From positions 288,785-352,784 of the forward strand of contig JABAQQ010000014.1 of assembly GCA_019187225.1 (NCBI GenBank): a DNA stretch of 64,000 nt. Reading direction: 5' to 3'. The stretch's first letter is position 1. Every line of letters begins with the position of its first letter. The notes beneath the pieces were generated by a model. The model was not told the origin of the DNA. It saw nothing but the letters and a program-made list of their open reading frames with translations, and did not search any database. This DNA is from Saprospiraceae bacterium (GTDB taxonomy: Bacteria > Bacteroidota > Bacteroidia > Chitinophagales > Saprospiraceae). A program made the position numbers and the translations under genes. This document shows positions 34,325 to 43,700 of this stretch, one piece after another.

Positions 34325-34528
34325 ATGAAACTGAAAGTTGTTGTCCACAAAGCCGAAGAAGGAGGCTATTGGGCGGAAGTGCCTGCCATACCGGGTTGCA
34401 TGACCCAGGGAGAAACTTTCGAAGAACTTCTGCAAAATCTCTACGAAGCGATTGAGGGGTGTTTGGCTGTAGATATAGATAAACCTTCCAACAGCAAAAA
34501 TGCTCAAATCTTTGAAATTGCCGTATGA
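34325..34528 (+). CDS. hicB: HicB family antitoxin
   Basis: 67 residues. The partially degraded RNase-H-like HicB fold is visible: KLKVVVHKAEEGGYWAEVPAIPGC, then GETFEELLQNLYEAIEGCL. It is short and has no C-terminal DNA-binding domain. HicB neutralises HicA and normally autoregulates the operon. Its stop overlaps the hicA start by 4 nt (ATGA at 34525), giving tight translational coupling in the hicB-hicA order. Confidence 0.92.
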   Translation: MKLKVVVHKAEEGGYWAEVPAIPGCMTQGETFEELLQNLYEAIEGCLAVDIDKPSNSKNAQIFEIAV

Positions 34529-34731
34529 AGCAAATTTCTGGAAAAGAGTTTTGCCGCATATTGGAGCGATACGGGTGGGAAATCAAACGCATCAACGGCA
34601 GCCACCATATCTATGCAAAAGATGGCAGAATTGAACGGCTCTCTGTGCCTGTTCACGGGAATACGCCTTTGAAAATCGGGCTATTAAAGGCCTTGATGAA
34701 GGTAGCGGGTATTGACGAAAACGATATTTAA
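34525..34731 (+). CDS. hicA: HicA family mRNA interferase toxin
   Basis: 68 residues with a dsRNA-binding-like fold. The catalytic His lies in GSHHIYAKD; SVPVHGNTPLKIGLLKALMK is the conserved second half. HicA cleaves mRNA when free of HicB. All key residues are intact, so the pair is probably functional. The 187-nt gap that follows contains no gene. Confidence 0.92.
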   Translation: MKQISGKEFCRILERYGWEIKRINGSHHIYAKDGRIERLSVPVHGNTPLKIGLLKALMKVAGIDENDI

Positions 34732-34918
34732 TCGCCTGGTTTTTAGACTTTTCTCCTTCTTCTTCCGGGCAGCATGGAATAATCCCTGTATATTGATAAA
34801 CGGGCTGCGTATGGATGGCTTTGAAGGTTTTTTTGAGCCGTGATTTCGGTAAAACCTAAATAATTTTCCATCTTATTGACCTGGGTTAAATGGTGGAAAA
34901 ATAAAAATGCGCAATCTC

Positions 34919-35935
34919 TCAAAACAGCCTCCCCTCCCTCCCCGGCAGCACCGCCCCGATATGTTTATACGCCTTTTCCGTCGCTACCCTGCCACGCGGG
35001 GTGCGCTGGATATAGCCCTCCATGATCAGGAACGGCTCGTGCACCTCCTCGATGGTGCCGGCCTCCTCGCCCACCGCCGTGGCGATGGTGGTGAGACCGA
35101 CGGGACCGCCTTTGAATTTGTGGATGATGGTCGTCAGGATACGAATGTCCATTTCGTCGAGACCGGCTTCGTCTACGTCCAATGCCGCTAATCCGTAGCG
35201 CGCGATGTCCTGGTTCACGGAACCGTCGCCTTTGATCTGGGCGAAGTCGCGGATACGGCGGAGCAGCGCGTTGGCGATGCGCGGCGTGCCGCGACTGCGG
35301 CGGGCGATCTCGTGGGCGCCCTCGGGCACGATGGGGATGTCGAGGATGGCCGCCGAGCGGAAGAGGATGCGTTCGAGCGTGGGCACGTCGTAGTAGTCGA
35401 GGTGGCAATTGATGCCGAAGCGGGCGCGGAGCGGTGAGGTAAGGAGTCCCATGCGCGTGGTGGCGCCGATGAGCGTGAAGGGATTGAGCGTGATCTGGAT
35501 GCTGCGGGCGTTGGGACCGGAGTCAATCATGATGTCTATGCGGTAGTCCTCCATCGCCGAATAGAGGTACTCTTCCACGACCGTGTTGAGTCGGTGGATC
35601 TCGTCAATGAAAAGCACGTCGCCGGGTTCGAGATTGGTGAGCAGGCCGGCGAGGTCGCCGGGTTTTTCGAGCACGGGGCCGCTGCTCATTTTGAGTGAGG
35701 CGCCGAGTTCGTTGGAGACGATGTGCGAAAGGGTCGTTTTGCCCAGACCGGGTGGGCCGTGCAGCAACAGGTGGTCGAGGGCTTCGCCGCGTTGTTTGGC
35801 TGCCTGGATAAAGACCTGAAGGTTTTCCACGATCTTTCGCTGGCCGCTGAATTCGTCCAGCAGTTTCGGGCGAAGGGCCTTTTCAACGAGTTTCTCTTCG
35901 CCTGCGACAGGCTCGTTTGCTAAATTTTTTGACAA
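34919..35935 (-). CDS. ruvB: Holliday junction branch migration helicase RuvB
   Basis: 338 residues, normal length. Walker A GPPGLGKT at 60-67, Walker B LFIDEIH near 110, sensor [18 protein letters not shown], and the C-terminal winged helix ([40 protein letters not shown]). It drives branch migration with RuvA during recombinational repair. ruvA and ruvC are not in the window. Monocistronic; divergent from the DUF6962-like gene across a CACATAG inverted repeat. Confidence 0.97.
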   Translation of the reverse strand: MSKNLANEPVAGEEKLVEKALRPKLLDEFSGQRKIVENLQVFIQAAKQRGEALDHLLLHGPPGLGKTTLSHIVSNELGASLKMSSGPVLEKPGDLAGLLTNLEPGDVLFIDEIHRLNTVVEEYLYSAMEDYRIDIMIDSGPNARSIQITLNPFTLIGATTRMGLLTSPLRARFGINCHLDYYDVPTLERILFRSAAILDIPIVPEGAHEIARRSRGTPRIANALLRRIRDFAQIKGDGSVNQDIARYGLAALDVDEAGLDEMDIRILTTIIHKFKGGPVGLTTIATAVGEEAGTIEEVHEPFLIMEGYIQRTPRGRVATEKAYKHIGAVLPGREGRLF

Positions 35936-35948
35936 AATACATTGATTT

Positions 35949-36035
35949 TAAAACACATAGACACATAGGTCACATAGAGTTTTAAAATTCTCTTCCTCTG
36001 AACATCTTATGTGTTCTATGTGCCTATGTGTTTTT
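35949..36035. repeat. CACATAG inverted repeat between divergent genes
   Basis: The left arm 35952-35978 (ACACATAG, ACACATAGG, CACATAG) is mirrored by 36007-36033 (TATGTGTTC, TATGTGCC, TATGTGTTT). It occupies the intergenic space between ruvB and the next gene. Confidence 0.8.
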
Positions 36036-36119
36036 CTTCCCCGCAAAATTCAAATTTTTTGTTTTGAAATCAAAATTATTTTGAAATCCGGTCATTCCGA
36101 AAATCTACCTTCGCCATTG

Positions 36120-36806
36120 ATGGAAGTAATACCTACCGCCAATTTTCAGCCTGATGTGTCCTTGTGGGGACTTCGCGTAGGAGAGCCTGTGATCGCGCTG
36201 ACCTCAGTGCTGATATCCTTGTTTTGTTTTTATGCCTGGATGCGACTTGGAAAAATTTCGCAGCCCAACGACGCCCTTCGCTTGTTCCGCGTTTTTTTTA
36301 TGCTGACGGGCTTGTCTACCCTCATAGGCGGCCTGGTGGGTCACGCCTTTTTACACCATTTTTCCGTCGTTTTTAAAATGCCCGGCTGGGTATTGGGCAT
36401 GATCGCCGTTTCTGCGCTCGAACAAGTATCCATCATGCGCTCGAGGTCATTTCTGGGACGTGAGTGGGTGCGGGCTCTGGGCTGGCTGAACATCGCACAA
36501 CTCACAGTGGCGCTGTCGGTTGTTTTCATCACGCTCTGGTTTCCGGTAGTGGAGATACACTCGGCTTTCGGATTTTTACTGGTAATAGCCCCCCTGGAAG
36601 CGCGGATGTTTCTGAAAGACCGTTCCGCTGTCAGCCGTTTCATTCTTTGGGGCATATTGCTGTTGGTTGGAGCCGTGGCGGTGCATATATTGAAAATATC
36701 CGCCGGAGTGTGGTTTTGTTATTTCGACATTGCCCACTTGTTCATGTGCGCAGCGGTATGGATGTTTATGACGGGAGCGGAAAGACTGCCGAAGTACGAA
36801 GCATAG
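36120..36806 (+). CDS. Multi-pass membrane protein, DUF6962-like
   Basis: 228 residues from the ATG at 36120; the frame is open 37 codons further upstream, but those codons run through the repeat and are not protein-like. Seven hydrophobic segments (about 22-42, 55-78, 85-105, 120-142, 145-160, 172-192, 197-215). A conserved-looking GHAFLHHF at 74-81 and FDIAHLFMCAAVWMF near the end contain His residues within membranes. The DUF6962 name is from memory. Function unknown. Confidence 0.6.
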   Translation: MEVIPTANFQPDVSLWGLRVGEPVIALTSVLISLFCFYAWMRLGKISQPNDALRLFRVFFMLTGLSTLIGGLVGHAFLHHFSVVFKMPGWVLGMIAVSALEQVSIMRSRSFLGREWVRALGWLNIAQLTVALSVVFITLWFPVVEIHSAFGFLLVIAPLEARMFLKDRSAVSRFILWGILLLVGAVAVHILKISAGVWFCYFDIAHLFMCAAVWMFMTGAERLPKYEA

Positions 36807-36807
36807 C

Positions 36808-37509
36808 CTACGTTTTTTTGGCGCCGGTTGGTGACCGGTGGTAGAGGGCCGGCGATTGGGCGGGTACATCGTGGAGTGTCTTAAAGGAAATCCCATTTTC
36901 GTGTCGCTCGTTCAGCAACTGCACAATAGCCTGAAAAACAGTGTCGTCGCGTTCAAAATTCGCCTTCCCTAGTTCGAGTACGACAACGGGGGTTTCCGTT
37001 TCGGTTTTCAGGTATTCTAAGTAAGCGTTCTGAATGTCTTCCAAATAGGCGCCGCTGATGTTGCGTTCGATGTCGCGCCCGCGTTTGCGTATCTGCCGGA
37101 GCAAAACCTCCACCGGGCGGTGCAGGTACAGCAACAGGTCGGGTTTGGGAAAGGTGGCGTTGAGCACTTTGAACAGTTGCTGGAACAGGCGGAATTCCTC
37201 TTCGCCGAGGTTGTTCTTGGCAAACAACAGCGTTTTTACAAAAAAATAATCGGCAACGGTGAAGGTGCGGAAAAGGTCGGGCTGCGCGAAGTGTTCCTGC
37301 AATTGTTTGTGCCGTTCGGTCATAAAAAACAACTCGACCGGAAAGGCGTAGCGCTCCGGTTGCAGGTAAAAATAAGGCAGGAAAGGATTGTCGGTGAATT
37401 GTTCGAGCACAAGCGTACAACCGAACTGCCCGGCCAGCCGGTGACACAGCGTCGTTTTGCCTGCGCCGATATTGCCTTCGATGGCGATGAAATTGTAAGG
37501 GAAGTTCAC
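36808..37509 (-). CDS. Deoxynucleoside kinase
   Basis: 233 residues from a GTG at 37509. The P-loop EGNIGAGKT is at 11-19, followed by LVLEQFTDNPFLPYFYLQP, FFMTERHKQL, and the lid/ERS-like segment KRGRDIERNISGAYLEDIQ. The dNK/dGK family phosphorylates deoxynucleosides in salvage. The frame stays open through a 15-unit heptamer array upstream, giving a spurious longer ORF. The GTG start is formed at the edge of the repeat (ACGGTGAAC against the unit ACGGTGGAC). Confidence 0.88.
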   Translation of the reverse strand: MNFPYNFIAIEGNIGAGKTTLCHRLAGQFGCTLVLEQFTDNPFLPYFYLQPERYAFPVELFFMTERHKQLQEHFAQPDLFRTFTVADYFFVKTLLFAKNNLGEEEFRLFQQLFKVLNATFPKPDLLLYLHRPVEVLLRQIRKRGRDIERNISGAYLEDIQNAYLEYLKTETETPVVVLELGKANFERDDTVFQAIVQLLNERHENGISFKTLHDVPAQSPALYHRSPTGAKKT

Positions 37510-37616
37510 GGTGGACGGTAGACGGTGGACGGTGGACGGTAGACGGTAGACGGTGGACGGTGGACGGTGGACGGTAGACGGTGGACGGTGGACGGTGGAC
37601 GGTAGACGGTAGACGG
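37509..37616. repeat. Fifteen-unit CGGTGGA/CGGTAGA heptamer array
   Basis: Fifteen uninterrupted 7-nt units, each CGGTGGA or CGGTAGA, plus CGG. It begins at the start codon of the deoxynucleoside kinase gene. With the complementary cluster at 37.75-37.81 kb it would form a long-range hairpin around a 130-nt A/T-rich loop. Confidence 0.92.
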
Positions 37617-37750
37617 CGGGGCATTGTTCAAAATTCTGTGTCAGTCCCCTTGGCGCATTTATATTAAAGTATTGATTTTCAATAATTTGAAAAACACATA
37701 ATGTATAAACACGAATTTTTGAACACTCCCGACGGTGGTAGGGGGTATGA

Positions 37751-37809
37751 CCGTCCACCGTCCACCGTCTACCGTCCACCGTCTACCGTCTACCGTCCAC
37801 CGTCCACCC
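37751..37809. repeat. CCGTCCA/CCGTCTA heptamer array, inverted partner
   Basis: Eight 7-nt units, the reverse complement of the array at 37509-37616, ending just before the stop of folK. The two arrays fill most of the 306-nt gap between folK and the kinase; nothing else was identified there. Confidence 0.9.
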
Positions 37810-37815
37810 AAAATA

Positions 37816-38331
37816 TTAATCGAGCATGACCACATCCGATTCGTCGGTGCATTCCATGTAGAGTTCGTCCACCTGTTTTTTCAGCAGCGGATGTTCCAGG
37901 TCGGGAGCGATCTCCAGGAGCGGCACGAGCACGAAGGCGCGTTTGTGGAGTTCGGGGTGAGGTATTTCCAGTCCTTTGTCGCGGATGACGCGTTTACCAT
38001 AAAAAAGGATGTCAATATCAATGGTACGCGGGCCCCATTTTTCCTTTTCCCGTCGGCGTTCGCGGCCCAGTTCGCGCTCAATCTTGGCGATTTTTTCGAG
38101 CAGATCGCGCGGATCGAGCGTCGTGTTGGCCATGACTACCTGGTTCAGAAAGCGATCCTGGGCCGCATTGCCCCAGGGTTGGGTTTCGTACACGTGGCTT
38201 TTTTTGGCGATTTTTCCGATACTTTTGATAATCAGATCGGCGGCGGTGCGCAGGTTGGCGGCGCGGTCGCCCACATTGCTTCCCAATCCGAGGAAAACGT
38301 TGATGTACTTCTTGGCGTAATCAGGCTGCAT
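37816..38331 (-). CDS. folK: 2-amino-4-hydroxy-6-hydroxymethyldihydropteridine pyrophosphokinase
   Basis: 171 residues. It transfers pyrophosphate from ATP to the pterin precursor of folate. Signatures: FLGLGSNVGDRAANLRTA, HVYETQPWGNAAQDRFLNQV, and the metal site WGPRTIDIDILFYG, then IPHPELHKRAFVLVPLLEI. Likely co-transcribed with the deoxynucleoside kinase gene that follows, across the repeat-filled gap. Confidence 0.96.
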   Translation of the reverse strand: MQPDYAKKYINVFLGLGSNVGDRAANLRTAADLIIKSIGKIAKKSHVYETQPWGNAAQDRFLNQVVMANTTLDPRDLLEKIAKIERELGRERRREKEKWGPRTIDIDILFYGKRVIRDKGLEIPHPELHKRAFVLVPLLEIAPDLEHPLLKKQVDELYMECTDESDVVMLD

Positions 38332-38370
38332 AGTCCGGTCGTTTTTTTACGGCGGCAAAGATGCGTAAAA

Positions 38371-38450
38371 TGTGTTTGAGTGTTTGAGTGTTTGAGTGTG
38401 GGAGTGTGGGAGTGCCTCATGCACTCAAATACTCAAATGCTCAAACACTC
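38371..38450. repeat. TGTTTGAG octamer inverted repeat
   Basis: The left arm 38371-38414 holds 8-nt units (TGTTTGAG and TGTGGGAG). The right arm 38420-38449 holds CACTCAAA-type units. Located between divergent genes, folK and a lipoprotein. Confidence 0.85.
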
Positions 38451-38458
38451 TCTTTCTT

Positions 38459-38466
38459 TACCTTTG
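38459..38466 (+). promoter_or_regulatory. Promoter -7 element of the coiled-coil lipoprotein gene
   Basis: TACCTTTG, an exact TAnnTTTG, 40 nt upstream of the ATG at 38506 and directly after the octamer repeat. Confidence 0.5.
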
Positions 38467-38505
38467 CGCTGTTTTTTTCAACTCAAACAAAAATAACGTT
38501 TTAAC

Positions 38506-39003
38506 ATGAAAAATCTCTTTTCGTTTTTGGTACTGACTGCGCTGGCGGTTGCGGGATGCAAATCATTCGACAAAGAACTGGCCGATACCATGAGGGCCGA
38601 TCTGAACAAACTCGAGGCCATGGCGCCCGCTTTTGAAACCCTGAACACAACCCTTGGCAACATCAGCAACCAACTCAACGCAGCGCCGGAAGCCATGAAA
38701 ACGGAGGGCAATGTGGCATATCAGAACCTGACGCGCATGAGCGGCGCAATGGCCCAAAAATTTCAGGCAACCATTGCCGAATACAACGACCTGACCGGCA
38801 AATTCCGGACGCTGGTAGCCGATTACAGCGCGGGAAAGATCAAAACGGAGGAAGCCACAAAAGAATACGGAGCCCTGCTGCTCGCGATGGAGGGATATAC
38901 CACGGTACTGGATCAAATGAATCAGAGGGCCGATGCCATGCAGGCAGAAATGGCGAAGTTGTCCGCTTCGTGGAATGCGAAAGCGGAAGAGGCGGCGGAA
39001 TAA
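38506..39003 (+). CDS. Helical lipoprotein, unknown family
   Basis: 165 residues with a lipoprotein signal (FSFLVLTALAVAGCKS, lipid Cys18). The mature part is almost entirely helical with heptad patterns (AFETLNTTLGNISNQLN, MAQKFQATIAEYNDLTGKF), a likely three-helix or coiled-coil bundle in the periplasm, somewhat like Lpp or OmpH-type spacers. No recognised domain. It has its own promoter at 38459. Confidence 0.75.
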   Translation: MKNLFSFLVLTALAVAGCKSFDKELADTMRADLNKLEAMAPAFETLNTTLGNISNQLNAAPEAMKTEGNVAYQNLTRMSGAMAQKFQATIAEYNDLTGKFRTLVADYSAGKIKTEEATKEYGALLLAMEGYTTVLDQMNQRADAMQAEMAKLSASWNAKAEEAAE

Positions 39004-39025
39004 AATATAAGTACAGGTATCACAT

Positions 39026-39907
39026 TTACATACCCTTCAACCACTCCCGCAACAATCCCGCCGTATCAATATCGTCCGTCGCGAAGCGCATCACGTCGAG
39101 GTGCGTTTTGCCGGGAAGGGGGTGCAGCATTTTAGGCCCGGCGTACTTTTCAAAAAAAGATTCGGAACAGCCAAAGGGCACAATGGCATCTGTGGTGCCG
39201 TGAATCAGCAGTGCCGGCACCTGTTCGTCGCCGGAAAGGTGGCGAACAGGGTTTGCTGTGTTGAAAGCCTGACTGCCCGGTTTTCCGCCGGCGTAGCGGC
39301 TCACGGCGCCAAACGGAGGCATGCGATAGAGGTCAAGTGGCCCGGCAAATGAGATAAAACCGGAAAACATATCCTGCCGCACATCCAGATCCTCCAGCGT
39401 TTCCCGGTCGAAAACAAGGTGCGCCGCCAGTGTTCCTCCCGCTGAGATACCGCCAACGAGCAGTTTTTTGTTTTCCAAATCTCTCTCTTGCAGCAATTGA
39501 AGCGTGTATACAAGCGCGAGGTTCAGGTCTTCGCGCATGTGCCGGTGCGAGGCGAACGGTGCGAGCCGGTAAGCGGGCATCACAACCGGGAATCCCTCGC
39601 GCAGAAAAAATTCCGCCAGTGTCGGGTGCAGCCCCGGCCAGCCGACCCGCCAGCCGCCGCCGTGGTACAACACAACGACGCTGTTTTTGGACGCAATTCC
39701 TTCCGCCGGCGGCCAGAACAACAAATATTGCCGCCATTTTGAACCGAAAAGGTGTTTTTCCGGCCGGGAAAGCGGCTTAGACAAACGCAGGTGGTGCGCT
39801 ATCTGAAAGGGAATTTCGGCCAACTGGCCCGCGAGGGCGAGGGTGTAGGGATTTCGGTTGGACAAGATTGACATGACTCTTTTGCTAATTCGCGGCGGGT
39901 TTTGCAT
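39026..39907 (-). CDS. Alpha/beta hydrolase, hormone-sensitive-lipase-like esterase
   Basis: 293 residues from the ATG at 39907; 62 upstream codons are open but lie beyond the promoter at 39947. The oxyanion motif HGGGW is at 82-86 and the nucleophile elbow GISAG, with Ser155, at 153-157. The acid Asp lies in HGTTDAIVPFG and the His in GKTHLDVMRF. No signal peptide. Probably a carboxylesterase on small acyl esters. All triad residues are present. Confidence 0.88.
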   Translation of the reverse strand: MQNPPRISKRVMSILSNRNPYTLALAGQLAEIPFQIAHHLRLSKPLSRPEKHLFGSKWRQYLLFWPPAEGIASKNSVVVLYHGGGWRVGWPGLHPTLAEFFLREGFPVVMPAYRLAPFASHRHMREDLNLALVYTLQLLQERDLENKKLLVGGISAGGTLAAHLVFDRETLEDLDVRQDMFSGFISFAGPLDLYRMPPFGAVSRYAGGKPGSQAFNTANPVRHLSGDEQVPALLIHGTTDAIVPFGCSESFFEKYAGPKMLHPLPGKTHLDVMRFATDDIDTAGLLREWLKGM

Positions 39908-39946
39908 TTCATAAGTTTTTGAGCGTTTTGATGCGCAATTTCTATG

Positions 39947-39976
39947 CAAATATACACTTTCAGTGAAAGTAGCAAA
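39947..39976 (-). promoter_or_regulatory. Promoter of the esterase gene
   Basis: Reverse strand: -33 TTTG at 39976-39973, 18-nt spacer, -7 TATATTTG at 39954-39947, 40 nt ahead of the ATG at 39907. Confidence 0.6.
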
Positions 39977-40093
39977 TTTCCAGCTCCGTTCGCTTCCCGT
40001 ATCTTCCGCCATTTTAACACCAGGCAGCGAAATCCTTTTCGCCCGTGTCCGGTATTTTGCTTTTTTTTGCCGGTCAAACAAAAACCGTTGCAC

Positions 40094-40633
40094 ATGACAC
40101 GACTGCTTCCTCCTACGCCGGGGCTCCGACGGATAAGCCTGCTCCCACCTTCACTAAGGCTTCGGCGGGTAAAACTGCCACTGCCACTGCTACTGCCACT
40201 GCTACTGCCACTGCCACTGCCACTGCTACTGCCACTGCTACTGCCACTGCTGCCACTGCTGCTGAACGCACAAACGCCCTACCCTGCCGTCCCCGACGCC
40301 CGGCTTTATGCGGTTTTCGACAGCGTCTACCTGGAAAAGGTTCGGCACGACAACCCCACGCTGCTGCTCCGCTGGAATTATTATTTAGACAATGCCTTCA
40401 TTATCAGTTATTTTCCGGATGAAAAAGGCAGTGTCGGGCAATATCCCCTCGTGGAAATTCCCGATCTGAAACGCCTGAATATTCTGGCTTTAGAAAAAGA
40501 CCAACCCTTGACCCGCGACTGGCAAAAGCCGGTTTTTTACCACATCGAAGGCACGAACAAGGTGCTGATGTATTTTTCGGGAAAGGATTTTAACCGGAAG
40601 TTCCGCGACTGGCTTGCCCGGAAGGAACGCTAA
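40094..40633 (+). CDS. Secreted protein whose signal peptide is a hexanucleotide repeat
   Basis: 179 residues from the ATG at 40094. Residues 1-27 are basic. Residues 28-57 are made only of Leu and Pro (units of LPLP, LLLP) and are followed by NAQTPYPAV, a plausible signal peptidase site after Asn-Ala. The mature 120 residues (DARLYAVFDSVYLEKVRHDN, IIEG-like GTNKVLMYFSGKDFNRKF) have no recognised domain. The hydrophobic core is encoded by a CTGCCA/CTGCTA repeat, so its length could vary by slippage without loss of frame. Confidence 0.6.
   Translation: MTRLLPPTPGLRRISLLPPSLRLRRVKLPLPLLLPLLLPLPLPLLLPLLLPLLPLLLNAQTPYPAVPDARLYAVFDSVYLEKVRHDNPTLLLRWNYYLDNAFIISYFPDEKGSVGQYPLVEIPDLKRLNILALEKDQPLTRDWQKPVFYHIEGTNKVLMYFSGKDFNRKFRDWLARKER
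40175..40262. repeat. CTGCCA/CTGCTA hexanucleotide repeat in coding sequence
   Basis: About fourteen 6-nt units (CTGCCA or CTGCTA, with two CTG insertions near the end) encoding Leu-Pro and Leu-Leu pairs in the signal-peptide core of the surrounding gene. Confidence 0.9.
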
Positions 40634-40709
40634 TACGAGAAGACGCTTCTGTACCTGATCATCCCATGTCGTTTAATCTATTATTCCCTTGTACAGATCC
40701 TCCGACACA

Positions 40710-43700
40710 ATGACACAACCGCTTTCCCTAATCCTCAGCCTCTTGCTGGTGTCCGCCGGAAACGCCTTCGGCCAGACCTATCTGATGAACGGCTCCCCCA
40801 TCAACAACTGCAGCGGTACGTTTTACGACAGCGGCGGCGGCGCGGGCAACTACGGCAACAACCAAAGCCTGACGACCACCATTTGCTCCGACGGCTCGTC
40901 GGGAACGCATATACGGCTCAATTTCTCTGGCGTGGACCTCGCTGCAGGCGACGAACTCTGCTTTTACGACGGCCCCACGCCCGCAGCGCCTTTGTTGTCG
41001 TGCTCCGGTGACTACCTGCCCGGGGCGCCATTCATCGTGCAGGCAACGGCAGTCAACGCGAGCGGTTGCCTGACCGTCACTTTCAACTCGGACGCGACGG
41101 GTACTGCCACCGGCTGGGCGGCGGTGATCTCCTGCGTTCCTTCCTGCCAGACGGTATTGGCCGACCTGGTATCCACCAATCCCGCCACTTTACCCGCCGA
41201 TACCGGCTGGATTGACATTTGCCCCGGCGAGCGGGTGTTCTTCAACGGAGTCGGTATTTATCCGCAAAACGGTTTTTCCTACCCGCAATCCGATCTGACA
41301 ACCGTATTCGAATGGAATTTCGGCGACGGCGAGATCTCCTACGGCCCTAATACCTCGCACCGATACGACGAACCCGGCGGCTACTACGTCCAACTCTTTC
41401 TGACCGATACGCAGGGGTGCCGAAGCACCAACCTCATCAGTCAGCGGGTGCGCGTGGCGCCCCGGCCCTCCTTCTACCTTGCTACAGCCATTGGCCCGGT
41501 CTGCGCGGGCGATACCATTCACCTGAGCGCCGGGCTGGACTCGACGGCGACGGGCAAAACCCTGCAAGTGCTGCCGCACGAATCGGCTTTTGCGGTGGAA
41601 GGCAGCCGCTCCGACTCGCTTGCCTTACCCGACGGCACGGGAATTCCTTACGAGACGACCATTTTTTTTACGGAATTCTCTCCCGGTCAGGTGTTGGTTG
41701 ACCCCAATGACCTGGAAAATATTTGTGTCAATATGGAGCATTCGTGGATGCGCGACATCGAGATCAGCCTGACGTGCCCGAACGGTCAAAGCATCATCCT
41801 GCATAACTTCGGCGGGCAAACCGGCTCTCAGGTCTATCTCGGCATCCCAAACGACAACGACCTGTTCAATCCCATCCCCGGAACGGGCTACGACTATTGC
41901 TGGACGCCCAACGCGCCCAACCCGACCTGGCTCACGTATGCCAATACGGTATTGCCGGGCGGCGGCGGCACCCTTCCAGCGGGTGATTACGAACCTTACG
42001 AGCCTTTTTCCGACCTGATCGGCTGCCCGCTCAACGGCGAATGGACGATCACCGTCACCGACCTCTGGCCGATTGACAACGGCTTTATTTTTTCATGGGG
42101 CATCCAATTCAATGAAGCGCTGTATCCCAACATAGAAAGTTTCACGCCGCAGTTCACCACCTGGAACTGGAACAACCATCCTTCCATTTTCTTTTCATCG
42201 CCCGACTCCATAGCGGCTTCGCCCCAAAACGGCGGCACCGCCGGCTATGTGTTCACGGTCACTGACAATTTCGGATGCGCCTGGGATACGCTGATCACCC
42301 TACCGGTGCTCCCTTTTACCCACCCGAATTGCCACTCCTGTCCGGGCAATTTCACCCCCTTGCGCGACACCTCGGTCTGCGTAGGGCAAGCTGTCGCACT
42401 CGATGCCGGCACCCTGACCCCCGATACTTTTGAAGTGCGCTTCGAAGCCTACCCCGATTACAAGATCGGCAACGCCAATCACCCCCACCCCAATCCATAC
42501 CTTTCTCCAATCGCAGTCAATAGTCTGGGATACAATACTTTGACCAATCCGCTGACCCAGATTTCCTCTATTTGTATAGACATCGAAACGGATTTCGACG
42601 CCGATCTGAACATCTATCTGCGCGCGCCCGACGGCAAACAACTGGAACTTTCCACCGGCAATGGCGCGGCGGGCGACAATTACAAGATCACCTGTTTTAC
42701 GCCGTCGGCAACCAACAGCATCGTCGGGAACGCCGCTCCGTTCAACGGCACCTACAAGCCCGAAGGCAACTGGGCAAACCTGAACAACGCGCAAGTGAAT
42801 GGCGACTGGAAACTGGTGGTATCCGATGGTTTCGGCATCAACCAGTACGGCAAGGTGAAATGGTGGAGCATCGGGTTCAACTATTTCAACGCCACCACGT
42901 ACTCGTGGACCAACGCCGGCACTTTGTCGTGCAACAACTGCCCCAATCCGGTGGCAACGCCCCCGGTCACAACGACATACACCGTGACGACAAATGACAA
43001 ATTCAACTGTCAGCACTCGGACACCGTGACGATACAGACTTCCACCATGTTCCCCGCCCCGGCGAATCTCACATTGGGAGGTATGAACGCGGGAACCATG
43101 ACCTGGGTGTGGGATGCCGTACCTGGCGCTACCGGATACGAAGTCAACGTCAACAACAACGGCTGGATACCGGCCAACGGCAACCTTTCACACGTCATCA
43201 CAGGGCTCGTTTCGGGAGATGTGATCTTCATACAAGTAAGGGCCGTCGGAGGCGGCCCCAATTGCCCGCCGGATGTGACCGCTGCCGGCGCACCGTTTTT
43301 TGTGTGTAACCTGAGCGCCACATTGAGCAGCACTCAGCCCGCGCTTTGCCAGGGTACTGCCACCGGGTCGGCAGTTATTGCGGTCGCCAACGCGACGCCC
43401 CCCGTCCAATACTGGTTCAACGGCACCGCTTATCAGAGCGGAAATCTGGTCAATATTTTCCCGGTAGGCAGCCATGAAGTCATCGTCCGCGATTCTATCG
43501 GTTGCAGCGATACAGTCACTGTCAGCATCACCGAACCCCAAGCGATCGAGATCACTGCTATTGCCGACGACGCCAATTGCAACGGCGACCCCGACGGCGC
43601 CGCTTCGGCGACGGCAACCGGTGGTACAGGCACCATCACCTTCGCCTGGCAGGGTTGCGCTTCAGGCGGTGTGGTCAACGGTGCGGCCGTCAGCGGCTTG

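Noticed and set aside
37510-37779. N-terminal extension of the deoxynucleoside kinase (STVHRPP repeats)
   Set aside because: It is translation of the heptamer array; the conserved protein begins at NFPYNFIAIEG.
40045-40422. Forward frame with a Thr-Ala repeat (FTKASAGK, then TATATA)
   Set aside because: Out-of-frame reading of the hexanucleotide repeat; the other frame gives a signal peptide and a longer, better protein.
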